A stretch of 64,000 bases of DNA from Rhodoglobus sp. (GCA_025464445.1 JAODLY010000055.1:34549-98548), one strand, 5' to 3'; shown: positions 36,370 through 48,921, numbered from the stretch's first letter. Made by a program: numbers and translations. The notes: generated by a model not told the origin, from the sequence alone.

Positions 36370-37341
36370 CTAGATCGGCACCTGCACCTGTTGCAGGATC
36401 GACCGCAGGATCGCATCTGCAGAGACGCCCTCGAGCTCCGCCTCCGGTCGCAACTGGATGCGGTGCCGCCACACCGGCAGCACCATCGCCTGCACGTGGT
36501 CTGGGGTGATCGCGTCGATCCCCTGCAGCCAGGCCCAGGCCTTGCTCGCGGCAAGCAGCGCCGTGGACCCGCGGGGGCTCACGCCGAGTTTCACCGATGG
36601 GCTCTGGCGTGTGGCCCTGGCGAGGTCCACCGCATACCCGAGCACGTCGGCGTTCGCTCCGACGTTCGCGACCGCCGCCTGCGCAGCAGCGAGCTGCGCG
36701 GCGTCGAGCACTGCGGTGACACCCGCCGCCGCAAGGTCACGGGGGTTGAAACCGGCAGCGTGGCGGGTGAGCACCTCCACCTCGTCGGTGCGCTCCGGCA
36801 GGTCGAGCACGAGCTTGAGCAGGAAGCGGTCGAGCTGAGCCTCGGGCAGCGTGTACGTCCCCTCGTACTCGATGGGGTTCATTGTCGCGGCGACCATGAA
36901 CGGCACGGGCAGCTTTCGGGTCACGCCGTCGACGGACACCTGGCGCTCCTCCATTGCCTCGAGCAGGGCCGACTGGGTCTTCGGGGGTGTGCGGTTGATC
37001 TCGTCGGCGAGCAGGATGTTCGTGAACACCGGCCCTTCGCGAAACTCGAACTCGCCCGCCTTCGAGTCGTACACGAGGGAGCCGGTGATGTCACCGGGCA
37101 TGAGGTCCGGTGTGAACTGCACGCGCTTGGTGTCCAGTGTCAGCGCATGGCTGAACGTGCGGACCAGCAGCGTCTTGGCCACGCCGGGCACACCCTCGAG
37201 CAACACGTGCCCGCCGGCCAGGAGCGCGATGGTGAGGCCCGTGACGGCGGCATCCTGCCCGACGACGGCTTTGCCGACCTCGGTGCGGAGCTGGGCAAAG
37301 GCACCGCGCAGGTCAGAAGAGTGCAATTGAGCGTCAGTCAT
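36370..37341 (-). CDS. MoxR-type AAA+ ATPase
   Basis: A 323-residue AAA+ ATPase. Walker A is LEGVPGVAKTLLVRTF (Lys56), Walker B FTNILLADEINRTPPKTQSA near residue 110, sensor 1 VPFMVAATMNPIEYEGTYTL, and GVSPRGSTALLAASKAWAWL lies in the C-terminal lid. MoxR proteins act as chaperone-like ATPases that insert cofactors or assemble complexes with VWA-containing partners; the DUF58 protein encoded just downstream is the expected partner. It lies 35 bp after the DUF4350 gene in the same operon. The client is not identifiable. Confidence 0.92.
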   Translation of the reverse strand: MTDAQLHSSDLRGAFAQLRTEVGKAVVGQDAAVTGLTIALLAGGHVLLEGVPGVAKTLLVRTFSHALTLDTKRVQFTPDLMPGDITGSLVYDSKAGEFEFREGPVFTNILLADEINRTPPKTQSALLEAMEERQVSVDGVTRKLPVPFMVAATMNPIEYEGTYTLPEAQLDRFLLKLVLDLPERTDEVEVLTRHAAGFNPRDLAAAGVTAVLDAAQLAAAQAAVANVGANADVLGYAVDLARATRQSPSVKLGVSPRGSTALLAASKAWAWLQGIDAITPDHVQAMVLPVWRHRIQLRPEAELEGVSADAILRSILQQVQVPI

Positions 37342-37376
37342 AGAGCGATTCTTTCCTATCGGGGAGGGTCCAGGGT

Positions 37377-38567
37377 TCAGGGCCTCAGCGCGCGCGCTAC
37401 GTCACGCTCGAGCACGAGCAGCGCGTCGGACAGACCGACGAGCTCGCTGTCGGTCTGTGGTATGTCGTCGACGAGCACCCGGCGCACCTCGCCCACCTGG
37501 CGCCCGGTGACGCTCGCGGCGGCGGCGGCCACTTCGTCGACCGACGCGATCCTGGGGAGCCCGCAGAGCGCCGCGAGCCTCCCGATGGCGCCGATGCGCA
37601 GGGAGTCGAGGGCGCGAAGCCGGGATGACGACCTCTCGTACAGCCGAGCGCGACCGAGCATGGTCTCGCTTGCGCGCACAGTCACCGGCAGGTTCTCGAT
37701 CACGAGAGGCCCGAGACGCCGACCCCGCCAGATGGCCGCGACGACGAAGGTGATCATGAGCAGCGCGAGCACGGGGGTGACCCAGGCTGGGGTGAGGCTG
37801 CCGAGGTCCTGGCCCTGATAGGCGGGCACATCGGCGAATGTCGGGATGTACCAGACGAGGTTGTCGTGCGCACCGAGCAGGTTGAGCGCGAGGGCGGCGT
37901 TGCCGTTCTCGATGACGTGCTGGTTTGTCAGCGCGTCCGTCGCCCCGAGAAGGGTGAGGCGGCCGCCGTCGAGCTGGATGAGCGAGAAAACGCTGTCGCC
38001 GCTGCCGAGGCAGCTCGTGGTGCCTGACGAATCGCCGACCAGCCGGTAGCCGGAGCCCCCACCCGAGACGGTCCCGGCCTTCCGTACGGCGGCGACCGGG
38101 CAATCGGCGCCGAGGTTGCCTGACACGATGCCGGCCTGCGCCACGCCGGGGGCCACGGCGCGAAGCTCTGCGAACGTGGCATCCACGAGCACAACGGTGT
38201 CGGCGAGGCCCACCGCCTGCCTGAGCTGGCTCTCATCGAGGTACAGCCCATCGTCGTAGATGAACAGGGTCGTCGTGGACGGGTCGCCGATCGCGGCGCG
38301 GGTGTCGGCGAGGGAGCCCGTCGGCGTGACGGTAACGCCGTGTTGCTTGAGCACCTCGACGGCTCCCATCGCGCCGCCGGGTGCCGCGTTCGTCGCCGAC
38401 AGCGGCGCGCCGCCCACCGTGGAGCCCGCGGTGCCGATCGAGACGAGCGCGATGAGGGCGACGAACACGAGCACCCCGACCCAGAACAGCGATCGCCGGA
38501 TGACGCGGCCGCCCGCCGGCGTCAGCACCCGTTGCCCGGAGCCGACCGGCAGGGTGGTCGCCGTCAC
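37377..38567 (-). CDS. DUF4350 domain membrane protein
   Basis: A 396-residue protein with an N-terminal transmembrane helix (about residues 28-48), an extracytoplasmic DUF4350 domain (GAVEVLKQHGVTVTPTGSLA; TTLFIYDDGLYLDESQLRQA), and a second helix near residue 265 followed by a cytoplasmic tail with RASETMLGRARLYERSSSRL. The domain resembles a class-I glutamine-amidotransferase-like fold without catalytic residues. It overlaps the DUF4129 stop by 4 bp. It belongs to the conserved MoxR operon; the function is unknown. Confidence 0.82.
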   Translation of the reverse strand: MTATTLPVGSGQRVLTPAGGRVIRRSLFWVGVLVFVALIALVSIGTAGSTVGGAPLSATNAAPGGAMGAVEVLKQHGVTVTPTGSLADTRAAIGDPSTTTLFIYDDGLYLDESQLRQAVGLADTVVLVDATFAELRAVAPGVAQAGIVSGNLGADCPVAAVRKAGTVSGGGSGYRLVGDSSGTTSCLGSGDSVFSLIQLDGGRLTLLGATDALTNQHVIENGNAALALNLLGAHDNLVWYIPTFADVPAYQGQDLGSLTPAWVTPVLALLMITFVVAAIWRGRRLGPLVIENLPVTVRASETMLGRARLYERSSSRLRALDSLRIGAIGRLAALCGLPRIASVDEVAAAAASVTGRQVGEVRRVLVDDIPQTDSELVGLSDALLVLERDVARALRP

Positions 38568-39235
38568 GGTGTCGCCCGTGCCGGCGCTGTCGTCTCCAGC
38601 AGCGGACGGGCAGAGCGCAGGTCGCGCTCGAGCTCGGCAATCGACCGGTATTGCCCTTCCGTGCCTTCGCGGCCAAGGTAACGCACGTCGTCGAAGGCCG
38701 TCGAGGAGTCGACGAGGTGGGCCGCGAGAGCCGGGAAGGCAACACCGGCGCGAGCAGCGAAGTCCTTCGCGGTGGTGCCCGGAGTGGTATTCACGATCGT
38801 GCGCTCGGCCAGGCCACGGGCGATGGACCTGAACATCTCGATGACTGCCGTCGAATAGTCCCCGGCCCGAGCGGCGGCGTCGGCTGCCTGCCGCATGCGC
38901 GCAGCATCCCGGGCGTCATCCTCGCCGAACAGCGAACCGGCCACCGCGCTGCTGCGGTTGAGCCGGGGCACGCCGAAGATGAGAAAGGCGACGACGAGTC
39001 CGATGGCGACGAGGGTTATCACGAACCCGATAGCGAGGGCGGGTGGACCCTGCACAGTGCCGACCTGCAGCGAGTCGAGCCAGTCGGAGATCGTTTTGGC
39101 GACGGTGTCGAACAGCGTCGGTTTCGCCGTCTGGTAGACGGGCTTGGAGAGCTCGTCGACGAGCCATTGCTGGGCAACCGGCGCGTCGGGGTCGACGGGG
39201 ATGTCGAAGCCCACCCCGGCCGCAAGTGTGCTCAC
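38564..39235 (-). CDS. DUF4129 domain membrane protein
   Basis: A 223-residue protein with one transmembrane helix (about residues 63-85, ALAIGFVITLVAIGLVVAFL) and a cytoplasmic DUF4129 region: AAARAGDYSTAVIEMFRSIA followed by ARGLAERTIVNTTPGTTAKD. The start is GTG 39235, which overlaps the stop of the upstream gene as GTGA; the longer frame upstream is a shadow of that gene. It sits between the large membrane protein and DUF4350 in the MoxR operon. DUF4129 often occurs next to transglutaminase-like proteins, absent here. The function is unknown. Confidence 0.82.
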   Translation of the reverse strand: MSTLAAGVGFDIPVDPDAPVAQQWLVDELSKPVYQTAKPTLFDTVAKTISDWLDSLQVGTVQGPPALAIGFVITLVAIGLVVAFLIFGVPRLNRSSAVAGSLFGEDDARDAARMRQAADAAARAGDYSTAVIEMFRSIARGLAERTIVNTTPGTTAKDFAARAGVAFPALAAHLVDSSTAFDDVRYLGREGTEGQYRSIAELERDLRSARPLLETTAPARATP

Positions 39236-40404
39236 GACCAGGGCGACGCTGTAGCCGCTTGCTGGGTTTCGGCAGGCGCGCGCGGCAGGAACGGGTCCGG
39301 TACCGAGGTGTCCCCGGCTTGCCTTGCCTCGACGAACCGGCTGAGCTCGAGATCGAGGCCCTCTTTGCGCATGCGGATGTCGATGTAGATCAGGGCGGGC
39401 GTGGCCGCCTGCAGCACGGCGGCGACAGCGCCGAGCACGATGCTCGCGACGACGGTCACGATACCGACGATGACCAGCGTCGTGATCATGCCGCTGTTGT
39501 CGCCGTTCGGGTTCAGGAGTGTGCTCGCGAAAACGAAGATGATAGCAATCGGTGTCGCGATCACGCTCGAGACGACCTGCACGATGACGATCACGAGCAG
39601 CTGGATGCCGAATGTCTTCCAGAAGTACCCGGTGGTCAGCGACCAGGATCGCCGCACCGCCGCCCGCAGCGGGAGGCGTTCGAGCATGAGGGCGCTCGGC
39701 ACGAGTGACAGCCGGGTGCCGAGCCACGCGAAGAGCACCGCTCCGCCGGCCAGCGCAAGGAGGTAGAGCAGCACGGCGAGCGCGATACCGGCGGGGCCCG
39801 CGGCAGTGACGAGGAGCACGACCACGAGCACGAACACCGTGACGAGCACGACGATGCCGCCCGCGAGCAGCAGCGACCATCCGATGAGCGCGCCGATGCG
39901 ACCCCGCGCCAGGCGCATCAGCCCACCCAGCCTGAGTTTCTCGCCGAGGGTACCCCTGGCCACCTCGAGCGAGATGATTCCCTGCAGCAGGGCGGATGCC
40001 ACGAGGGCAACGACGATGACGACGAGGTAGCCGACGATGCTCGTGGCGATGCTGCCGGCCGCGAGTGTCGGGTAGTCGGCGGAGGTGGCAGTGCTGAGCC
40101 GTGCCACCGAGGCGACAGTCAGCAGGCCGTAGAGCAGCAGACCCACCACGCTGGCGATGCCGGTGACGACGAGGGCGAAGCCGAATGTGGGCCGCGGGTT
40201 TCTGCGCAGCACCTGGAACGCTGCACCGAGCAGGGCGCCGAGTGTGAGGGGGCGCAGCGGGATGAGGCCGGGCCTTGGGGGAGGCGTCCAGCCGGGAGCC
40301 GCCTGCGACGGCACGGTGCCGGGGGCCGGGGCGAATGGCGAAGCCGGCGCGGGAGCTGGCGCGTCCTGGGCCGCCGGCGGTTTCCAGGAAGTGTTGTCGG
40401 TCAC
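39232..40404 (-). CDS. polytopic membrane protein, GPDPase-membrane-domain-like
   Basis: A 390-residue protein with a Pro/Ala-rich cytoplasmic N-terminus (about 75 residues) and then PLRPLTLGALLGAAFQVLRR, a motif at the entry to a six-helix membrane domain seen in glycerophosphodiester phosphodiesterase membrane-domain proteins. SLVPSALMLERLPLRAAVRR lies before the last helices. The start chosen is GTG 40404, with GGAG five bases upstream; ATG 40452 would add 16 residues. It is the first gene of the MoxR operon and divergent from mtrA. The catalytic GDPD domain is absent, so the role is unknown. Confidence 0.72.
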   Translation of the reverse strand: MTDNTSWKPPAAQDAPAPAPASPFAPAPGTVPSQAAPGWTPPPRPGLIPLRPLTLGALLGAAFQVLRRNPRPTFGFALVVTGIASVVGLLLYGLLTVASVARLSTATSADYPTLAAGSIATSIVGYLVVIVVALVASALLQGIISLEVARGTLGEKLRLGGLMRLARGRIGALIGWSLLLAGGIVVLVTVFVLVVVLLVTAAGPAGIALAVLLYLLALAGGAVLFAWLGTRLSLVPSALMLERLPLRAAVRRSWSLTTGYFWKTFGIQLLVIVIVQVVSSVIATPIAIIFVFASTLLNPNGDNSGMITTLVIVGIVTVVASIVLGAVAAVLQAATPALIYIDIRMRKEGLDLELSRFVEARQAGDTSVPDPFLPRAPAETQQAATASPWS

Positions 40405-40529
40405 GGATGCTCCCCGGTCGTCGGCGAAGTGACGAATAACTGTCGCGTTCATGCTTTCACACTCGGCTACTCTTGTGCGAAAGCTCCCGCGAGACCCGTG
40501 GGCGGGAGCAGACGTAGTTGCGAGGGCAC

Positions 40530-41210
40530 GTGAACGCGAGAATTCTTGTAGTCGATGACGACACCGCCTTGGCGGAGATGATCGGAATCGTGCTGCGGAC
40601 CGAGGGCTTCGAGCCCTTCTTCTGCGAGGACGGCACTGGCGCGCTCGCCGCTTTCCATTCATCCCGGCCGGATCTCGTGCTGCTCGACCTCATGCTTCCC
40701 GGTATCAACGGTATCGAGGTCTGCGCGAGCATCCGCGAAGAGTCCGGTGTTCCGATAATCATGCTCACAGCAAAGAGCGATACGACGGATGTCGTGAAAG
40801 GTCTCGAGAGCGGAGCCGATGACTACGTCGTCAAGCCGTTCAATCCCAAGGAACTCGTCGCACGCATTCGCACCCGGTTGCGTCCCACCGCGCAGTCGTC
40901 GACGGGATCGCTGCAGGTGGGCGATCTCGTGCTCGATGTCGCGGGCCACGAGGTCAGGCGCGGAAGCACGAAAATCAACCTCACACCCCTCGAGTTCGAG
41001 CTGCTGCTGGCGCTCGCGCTCAAGCCGCAACAGGTGTTCACGCGCGAAATGCTTCTCGAGCAGGTCTGGGGTTACCACTACAAGGCAGACACCAGGCTCG
41101 TGAACGTGCATGTGCAGCGACTGCGAGCAAAGGTCGAGGAAGATCCGGACAATCCCAGGATCGTTATGACTGTGCGGGGCGTTGGATATCGCGCCGGTAG
41201 CACCAGCTAG
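40530..41210 (+). CDS. mtrA: response regulator MtrA
   Basis: A 226-residue OmpR-family regulator. The receiver domain holds VVDDDTALAEMIGIVLR, the phospho-acceptor D53 in LVLLDLMLPGINGIEV, and IIMLTAKSDTTD with the conserved Lys. The winged helix (residues 130-222) contains LTPLEFELLLALALKPQQVF and VNVHVQRLRAKVEEDPDNPR. MtrA controls cell division, envelope and osmotic-response genes in actinomycetes. GTG 40530 gives the usual N-terminus; TTG 40518 is an alternative. The kinase gene follows after 4 bp and lpqB after it, the canonical order. Confidence 0.95.
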   Translation: MNARILVVDDDTALAEMIGIVLRTEGFEPFFCEDGTGALAAFHSSRPDLVLLDLMLPGINGIEVCASIREESGVPIIMLTAKSDTTDVVKGLESGADDYVVKPFNPKELVARIRTRLRPTAQSSTGSLQVGDLVLDVAGHEVRRGSTKINLTPLEFELLLALALKPQQVFTREMLLEQVWGYHYKADTRLVNVHVQRLRAKVEEDPDNPRIVMTVRGVGYRAGSTS

Positions 41211-41214
41211 GTCG

Positions 41215-42834
41215 ATGCGCGACTTCGATGTGCGCGCATGGATTGACCGGCTCGCGCACCTGTGGTCGACGTCCCTACAGCTGCGCACTGTCGCGATCAC
41301 CGTGATCCTGTCTGGGCTCGCCGTTGCGGTGATCGGCGGCTACATGTCGTTCAGCGTCGGGTCGAACCTGTTCGACGCCCGCAGGGACCAGCTCATCAAT
41401 ACCTCGCAGAATGCCACCCTCGCCGGCCAGGGCGTGTTCAATGCCGCGACGGAACAGGTCGGTAGCGAAGACATCGATGCGACCATGCAGGACGCCGCGA
41501 TTGCCATAGCGAGCGCCGCGGCATCCAGCACCGCATCCGGCACCGGCGGCACGCAGTTCGCCATCCTGCGCACCCCGGGGCAGGCGGGGCAGGGTCCTTC
41601 TGAGATCACCTCCCGCGGGCTGGACACCGCGACACTCATCTCGCCCGGGTTGCGCGCCGCTGTCGCCGGGTCTGCCGAGCCACGCACGCACTATCAATCC
41701 GTCGGACTGGTGCAGGACGACAATTCGGTGCAACCGGGGCTCGTCGTGGGCACGACCCTCGACATCAGGGGCTCGCAGTACCAGCTCTACCTGATCTACA
41801 ACATCAGGGACGCGCAGGAGACTCTCGGCTTCGTGCAGCAGACCCTGCTTCTCGGCGGGCTCTCACTCATCGTGCTGATCGGCGCCGTCACCTACGTGGT
41901 CGTGCGGCTTGTGGTTGGGCCGGTGCAGCTCGCGGCGGAGACGAGTGAGAAGCTTGCCGCCGGTCAGCTCGAGGTGCGCATCCCGGTCAAAGGCGACGAC
42001 GTCATCGCCACGCTCGCCCGCTCGTTCAACGGCATGGCGGCGTCCATGCAGAACCAGATAACCCGCCTCGCCGCCCTTTCGCGGGTGCAACAGCGTTTCG
42101 TCTCTGACGTATCCCACGAATTGCGCACCCCGCTGACGACCATCAGGCTGGCTGGCGACGTGCTGTACGACCAGCGTGCGACGTTCCCGCCGGCCACGGC
42201 GCGCACTGCAGAGCTGCTGCACACCCAGGTCGAGCGGTTCGAGTTGCTGCTCGCCGACCTCCTGGAGATGAGCCGCTATGACGCTGGCGCGGTCGACATG
42301 GAGACCGAGCCGACAAACCTGGTGCGCCTTGTCGAAGACGCTATCGAGAGCGTCGCATCCCTCGCAGAGTCCAAGGGCTCCGACCTGCGGCTGGTGGCCC
42401 CCGGCGGCTACTTCGAGGCCGAGGTCGACCTGCGCCGCATCCGCCGCATCCTTCAGAACCTGCTCGGCAACGCCATCGACCACGGCGAGGGCAAACCGAT
42501 AGTGATCTGGGTCGACAGCGACACGAACGCCGTGGCGATCGCCGTGCGCGACTACGGGGTCGGGATGACGGCTGCCGCAATGGAGCGCGTCTTCGACAGG
42601 TTCTGGCGCGCCGACCCGTCGCGCCAGCGCACTACGGGGGGCACCGGGCTCGGCCTCGCGATCTCGCTCGAGGATGCCGCGCTGCACGGCGGCTGGCTCG
42701 AGGTATGGTCTGCCCCCGGCGAGGGATCGTGCTTCCGCCTGACGATTCCACGGGTTCGCGGCGCGCAGTTGCTCGGGTCGCCGCTCGAGCTTCCCCCTGC
42801 CGATGACGCCCTGCAGGAGGTGACCGGTGCGTAA
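41215..42834 (+). CDS. mtrB: sensor histidine kinase MtrB
   Basis: A 539-residue membrane kinase. Two transmembrane helices (about 28-50 and 210-232) flank an extracytoplasmic sensor region. A HAMP linker follows (VVGPVQLAAETSEKLAAGQL), then the dimerisation H-box RFVSDVSHELRTPLTTIRLA and ATPase boxes RRILQNLLGNAIDHGEGKPI and RTTGGTGLGLAISLEDAALH. It phosphorylates MtrA. ATG 41215 lies just past the mtrA stop; the longer in-frame TTG at 41182 would overlap mtrA. The 3' end overlaps lpqB by 8 bp. Confidence 0.94.
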   Translation: MRDFDVRAWIDRLAHLWSTSLQLRTVAITVILSGLAVAVIGGYMSFSVGSNLFDARRDQLINTSQNATLAGQGVFNAATEQVGSEDIDATMQDAAIAIASAAASSTASGTGGTQFAILRTPGQAGQGPSEITSRGLDTATLISPGLRAAVAGSAEPRTHYQSVGLVQDDNSVQPGLVVGTTLDIRGSQYQLYLIYNIRDAQETLGFVQQTLLLGGLSLIVLIGAVTYVVVRLVVGPVQLAAETSEKLAAGQLEVRIPVKGDDVIATLARSFNGMAASMQNQITRLAALSRVQQRFVSDVSHELRTPLTTIRLAGDVLYDQRATFPPATARTAELLHTQVERFELLLADLLEMSRYDAGAVDMETEPTNLVRLVEDAIESVASLAESKGSDLRLVAPGGYFEAEVDLRRIRRILQNLLGNAIDHGEGKPIVIWVDSDTNAVAIAVRDYGVGMTAAAMERVFDRFWRADPSRQRTTGGTGLGLAISLEDAALHGGWLEVWSAPGEGSCFRLTIPRVRGAQLLGSPLELPPADDALQEVTGA

Positions 42835-44497
42835 GGCGATGACCACTGCCGGGCTCGCGGTCGCCGCGATGCTCGCGCTCGCCGGGTGCGTCGGCATTCC
42901 GACATCCGGAAGCGTGCAGACCGGGCCGGTAATCGACGACCAACTCAAGCCCGAGGTCGTGGTGGTGCCGTCAGGGCCGCGGACGGGGGCGACGCAGGAC
43001 GAGATCCTCACCGACTTCATGCAGGCCGTTCGCGGCCCGCAGAACGATTACGCCACCGCGCGCGAATTCCTGTCAAAGGGGCTCTCCGGCACCTGGGAGC
43101 CGGACGCGAGCGCCCTGATCCGCTCGTCAGCGGCGGCCGTCGGCCCCGGCCCCACCGAAGATTCGCTCAACTACACGGTCACCAGCAAGGCATACGTGGA
43201 TGCCGACGGCCGGTACTTCGAGCAGCCGCAGGCATCGCAGACCCTGCAGTTCGCGTTCACCAAGGAAAACGGTGAATGGCGGATCAGCCAGGCGCCCAAC
43301 GGCATCGTGCTCTCGCAGTCGAGCTTCAACATCGTCTTCACCGAGCAGCCGCTCTACTTCTACGATCCGAGCAACGCCTATCTCGTGCCCGACGTGCGCT
43401 GGTTCCCGTCCCGCTCCACGGTGCCGGTGCGCATCGTGAGTGCCCTGCTCGCCGGCCCCGCGAGCTGGCTCGGCCAGGGCGTGCTCTCCAGCGCCTTCCC
43501 GATTGCCACGACCCTCGGCCCGAAAACCGTGGCGGTCGTGGCAGGTACCGCGACCGTCGACCTGAGCAAGGAGGCGCTCACGGCCACGCCGCAACAGCGC
43601 GCCCTCATGCGCAGGGAACTCGCGGCGACCCTCGGCGCTGCCGACGTGATCATGACTGTCGGGGGCATCGAGCTCGCCACCCCGGACTCGAGCACCGGCG
43701 GCGTCGTGGATCCGCTGGTCGAGGCGGCCGTACTCGTCGGCACGGGCACCGATTTCGGTTTTGACGGCGGCGACGGCATCACGCCGATCGACGGGCTCAC
43801 ACCCAAACTGATCGCCGCCGGGGCGGTCACGGCCACCCTCACGGAAGACAAGCAGTCCGTGGCGTTCCTCGGAGCCGACGGCGTCGCCTATGTCGCCCGC
43901 ATCGGCAACGACCCAGCGCAGGCCGTCGATTCGAGGGGAGGCCTTGTCGCCCCGACAATCGATCCCTTCCGTTTCGCGTGGTCTGCCCAGGCGTCGAGTG
44001 CCGCCAGCCTTGTCACCTATGAGGTCGACGGCACGGAGCATCCGATACAGTCGGGCCTTCCCGGCGACGCCCAGATGGTCTCGATGGAGCTCTCCCGCGA
44101 CGGGGCGCGCATGCTGGTGTACATGTCGACGCCGCTCGGCCCCCGGCTCGTCGTGGCGGGCATCATCCGCGGCCAGGGCAACGTTCCTACGGCACTGGGG
44201 GTGCTCCTGGATCTTCCCGTGCCCGACGGCACGCCCATCGACGCGGCATGGGTCGACGATCGCACCGTCGCCGTGGTGTCGTCAGCGGGGAACTCCGCGC
44301 CAGTCACGCTTTTCGAGATCGGCGGCTCGAGCACACAACTCGGCGAGTTGCCGAACGCCGTGTCCATCACAGGGGGCAACGGCGGTTCAGACGGGCTGCG
44401 GGTGCTCAGTTCGACCGGTGAGATCTGGCGGCCGGCTGGAAGCGGCGGCTGGGTGAACACCGGCATCAAGGCAACATTCCTCGGCACGAAGCAGTAG
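42827..44497 (+). CDS. lpqB: lipoprotein LpqB, MtrB-associated
   Basis: A 556-residue exported lipoprotein. The GTG start gives a short signal peptide ending in the lipobox LALAGC (C21), for lipid attachment at the outer membrane face. A GerMN-like domain lies around residues 190-290 and a WD-like propeller fills the C-terminal half (FAWSAQASSAASLVTYEVDG). LpqB binds the MtrB sensor domain and modulates signalling; the mtrA-mtrB-lpqB order is the actinobacterial standard. It overlaps mtrB by 8 bp, so the three are one operon, and comF follows after 48 bp. Confidence 0.93.
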   Translation: MRKAMTTAGLAVAAMLALAGCVGIPTSGSVQTGPVIDDQLKPEVVVVPSGPRTGATQDEILTDFMQAVRGPQNDYATAREFLSKGLSGTWEPDASALIRSSAAAVGPGPTEDSLNYTVTSKAYVDADGRYFEQPQASQTLQFAFTKENGEWRISQAPNGIVLSQSSFNIVFTEQPLYFYDPSNAYLVPDVRWFPSRSTVPVRIVSALLAGPASWLGQGVLSSAFPIATTLGPKTVAVVAGTATVDLSKEALTATPQQRALMRRELAATLGAADVIMTVGGIELATPDSSTGGVVDPLVEAAVLVGTGTDFGFDGGDGITPIDGLTPKLIAAGAVTATLTEDKQSVAFLGADGVAYVARIGNDPAQAVDSRGGLVAPTIDPFRFAWSAQASSAASLVTYEVDGTEHPIQSGLPGDAQMVSMELSRDGARMLVYMSTPLGPRLVVAGIIRGQGNVPTALGVLLDLPVPDGTPIDAAWVDDRTVAVVSSAGNSAPVTLFEIGGSSTQLGELPNAVSITGGNGGSDGLRVLSSTGEIWRPAGSGGWVNTGIKATFLGTKQ

Positions 44498-44545
44498 TCC
44501 ACAGGTTGCCGCCCACGACGGCACCCTCACGCCGGTCGGATCATC

Positions 44546-45250
44546 GTGGAGACCATGACACTGCGCGACGCGCTCCTCGACGCCTGGGCACTGCTCTCGC
44601 CGGTCGAGTGCGCCGGCTGCGCCGCGGCAGACCGTTCCCTCTGTGCGGAGTGCTCGGGCGCGCTCGTGCCCGACGTCGCGACGGTCTCGGCGGTGGGCGG
44701 CCTGGGCGTGGCGAGCGCGCTGCGCTACGAGCTGCGGGTGCGGCGCGTCATCCTCGCCTTCAAGGAGCATGACCGCACGGATGTCGCGCGGGCCCTCGCC
44801 GTGCCCCTCGCGCACGCCGTTCGCGCGGCCATCGCCGCATCGCCCTGCGACGGCGGGATCGAACTCGCCCTCGTGCCCACGAGCCGTGCCGCCTATCGGC
44901 GGCGGGGCTACGACCCGGTGCGGCTGCTCGTGCGGGGGGCGGGCGGAAGGCCGGCGAGGGTGCTGTTGGCGGCCCGCGCGAAGGGCACCCAGAAGGCCCT
45001 CGGACTCGAGCAGCGGCACGAAAACCTGCGCGGTGCCTTCGTCGCGGCGCGTCGCCTCGACGGGCGCCGCTTCGTCATCGTCGACGACATTCTTACCTCC
45101 GGGGCGACGATCTCGGAGGCCGCGAGAGCCATCAGGACCGCCGGCGGCGAGGTCGTCGGCGCGGCTACCATGGCGTTCACTCCGAGGTTGTTCCCTTTCC
45201 GTGACATTGCCAGCAGCGAGGACTACCGTGGGGCAAAAGGCGCGCAGTGA
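44546..45250 (+). CDS. comF: ComF family phosphoribosyltransferase-like protein
   Basis: A 234-residue protein. An N-terminal zinc-finger-like part (ECAGCAAADRSLCAECSGAL) precedes a type-I phosphoribosyltransferase fold, with VPTSRAAYRRRGYDPVRLLV and the PRPP-binding loop RRFVIVDDILTSGATISEAA near residues 172-191. ComF proteins assist DNA uptake or processing in some bacteria; the reaction is unproven. Location after lpqB is conserved in actinomycetes. The GTG at 44546 and the ATG at 44555 are both possible starts. It lies 52 bp before hpf. Confidence 0.87.
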   Translation: METMTLRDALLDAWALLSPVECAGCAAADRSLCAECSGALVPDVATVSAVGGLGVASALRYELRVRRVILAFKEHDRTDVARALAVPLAHAVRAAIAASPCDGGIELALVPTSRAAYRRRGYDPVRLLVRGAGGRPARVLLAARAKGTQKALGLEQRHENLRGAFVAARRLDGRRFVIVDDILTSGATISEAARAIRTAGGEVVGAATMAFTPRLFPFRDIASSEDYRGAKGAQ

Positions 45251-45302
45251 GTGACCGCCTGGCAACAACCCGGCGGATGCGCGATAGGGCTGGGAGGTCG
45301 CC

Positions 45303-45995
45303 GTGGAAATAACTGTCACCGGACGAAACCTGGGGGTCACCGATCGCTTTCGCGAATACGCGATAGAGAAGGCCGAGAAAATCGACCATCTCGCGGAGCG
45401 GGCGATCGCCTTCGAGATCAAGGTATCGAGGCACCACGAGACCAGGGGATCCAGCGGCGAGGATCGAGTCGAGTTGACCCTTTTCGGGCCGGGCCCGCTC
45501 GTGCGCGCCGAGTCGGCGGGGTCAGACAAGTACGTCGCGTTCGACCTCGCGATTGGCAAACTCATCGAGCGCATGCGCCAGTCGAAGGACCGCAAGAAGG
45601 TGCACCGCGGCCAACACCGCCCGGTGTCGTTGCACGAGGCATCCGCTGACGGCTTCAGCGTCGTCGACCTCGTTCCGGCGAGCCCGCAGGTGATCGAGCG
45701 AGTCGTCACGGGCGAGATCCCCGTGCAGGCAGTGGGGCGCAACCCCGACGACGCCGACTATTCGCCGGTAGTCATCCGCCGCAAGGTCTTTCCAAGTTCT
45801 CACATGGCGGTGGAGGATGCCCTCGACCACATGGAACTCGTCGGCCACGACTTCTTCCTGTTCATCGATTCGGCGACCGACCACCCGAGCGTGGTCTACC
45901 GGCGCAAGGGTTGGGATTACGGCGTGATCGCGCTCGAGGAGCCGGCGGAACGCGCGGCGTCCGCCCGTGGCGGCTCGCGAGCGCGACGCGGCTAG
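45303..45995 (+). CDS. hpf: ribosome hibernation-promoting factor, long form
   Basis: A 230-residue HPF of the long type. The N-terminal HPF/YfiA domain (residues 1-100) starts EITVTGRNLGVTDRFREYAI, and a C-terminal dimerisation domain (about residues 165-220) has SSHMAVEDALDHMELVGHDF and SVVYRRKGWDYGVIALE. Long HPF joins two 70S ribosomes into inactive 100S dimers in stationary phase. The GTG start has GGAGG five bases upstream. It precedes secA, as in many Gram-positives. A GGCGG/CCGCC hairpin after the stop may attenuate readthrough. Confidence 0.94.
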   Translation: MEITVTGRNLGVTDRFREYAIEKAEKIDHLAERAIAFEIKVSRHHETRGSSGEDRVELTLFGPGPLVRAESAGSDKYVAFDLAIGKLIERMRQSKDRKKVHRGQHRPVSLHEASADGFSVVDLVPASPQVIERVVTGEIPVQAVGRNPDDADYSPVVIRRKVFPSSHMAVEDALDHMELVGHDFFLFIDSATDHPSVVYRRKGWDYGVIALEEPAERAASARGGSRARRG

Positions 45996-46119
45996 CGAAC
46001 AAACGCGGGAGGCGGTTCCCAGCCGCCAGTTGGTACGATTACAACCCGGTAACGCATCGCGTGATTTCGTCGTGCCTGCCGGATGGCTGGGAGAACCCCG
46101 GCCGGAAGTGGAGTAATCG

Positions 46120-48921
<2,802 letters not shown>

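Noticed and set aside
45996..46033. GGCGG/CCGCC hairpin between hpf and secA as a riboswitch or strong terminator
   Set aside because: Only a five-base stem with no T-run and no conserved aptamer pattern; mentioned only as possible attenuation.
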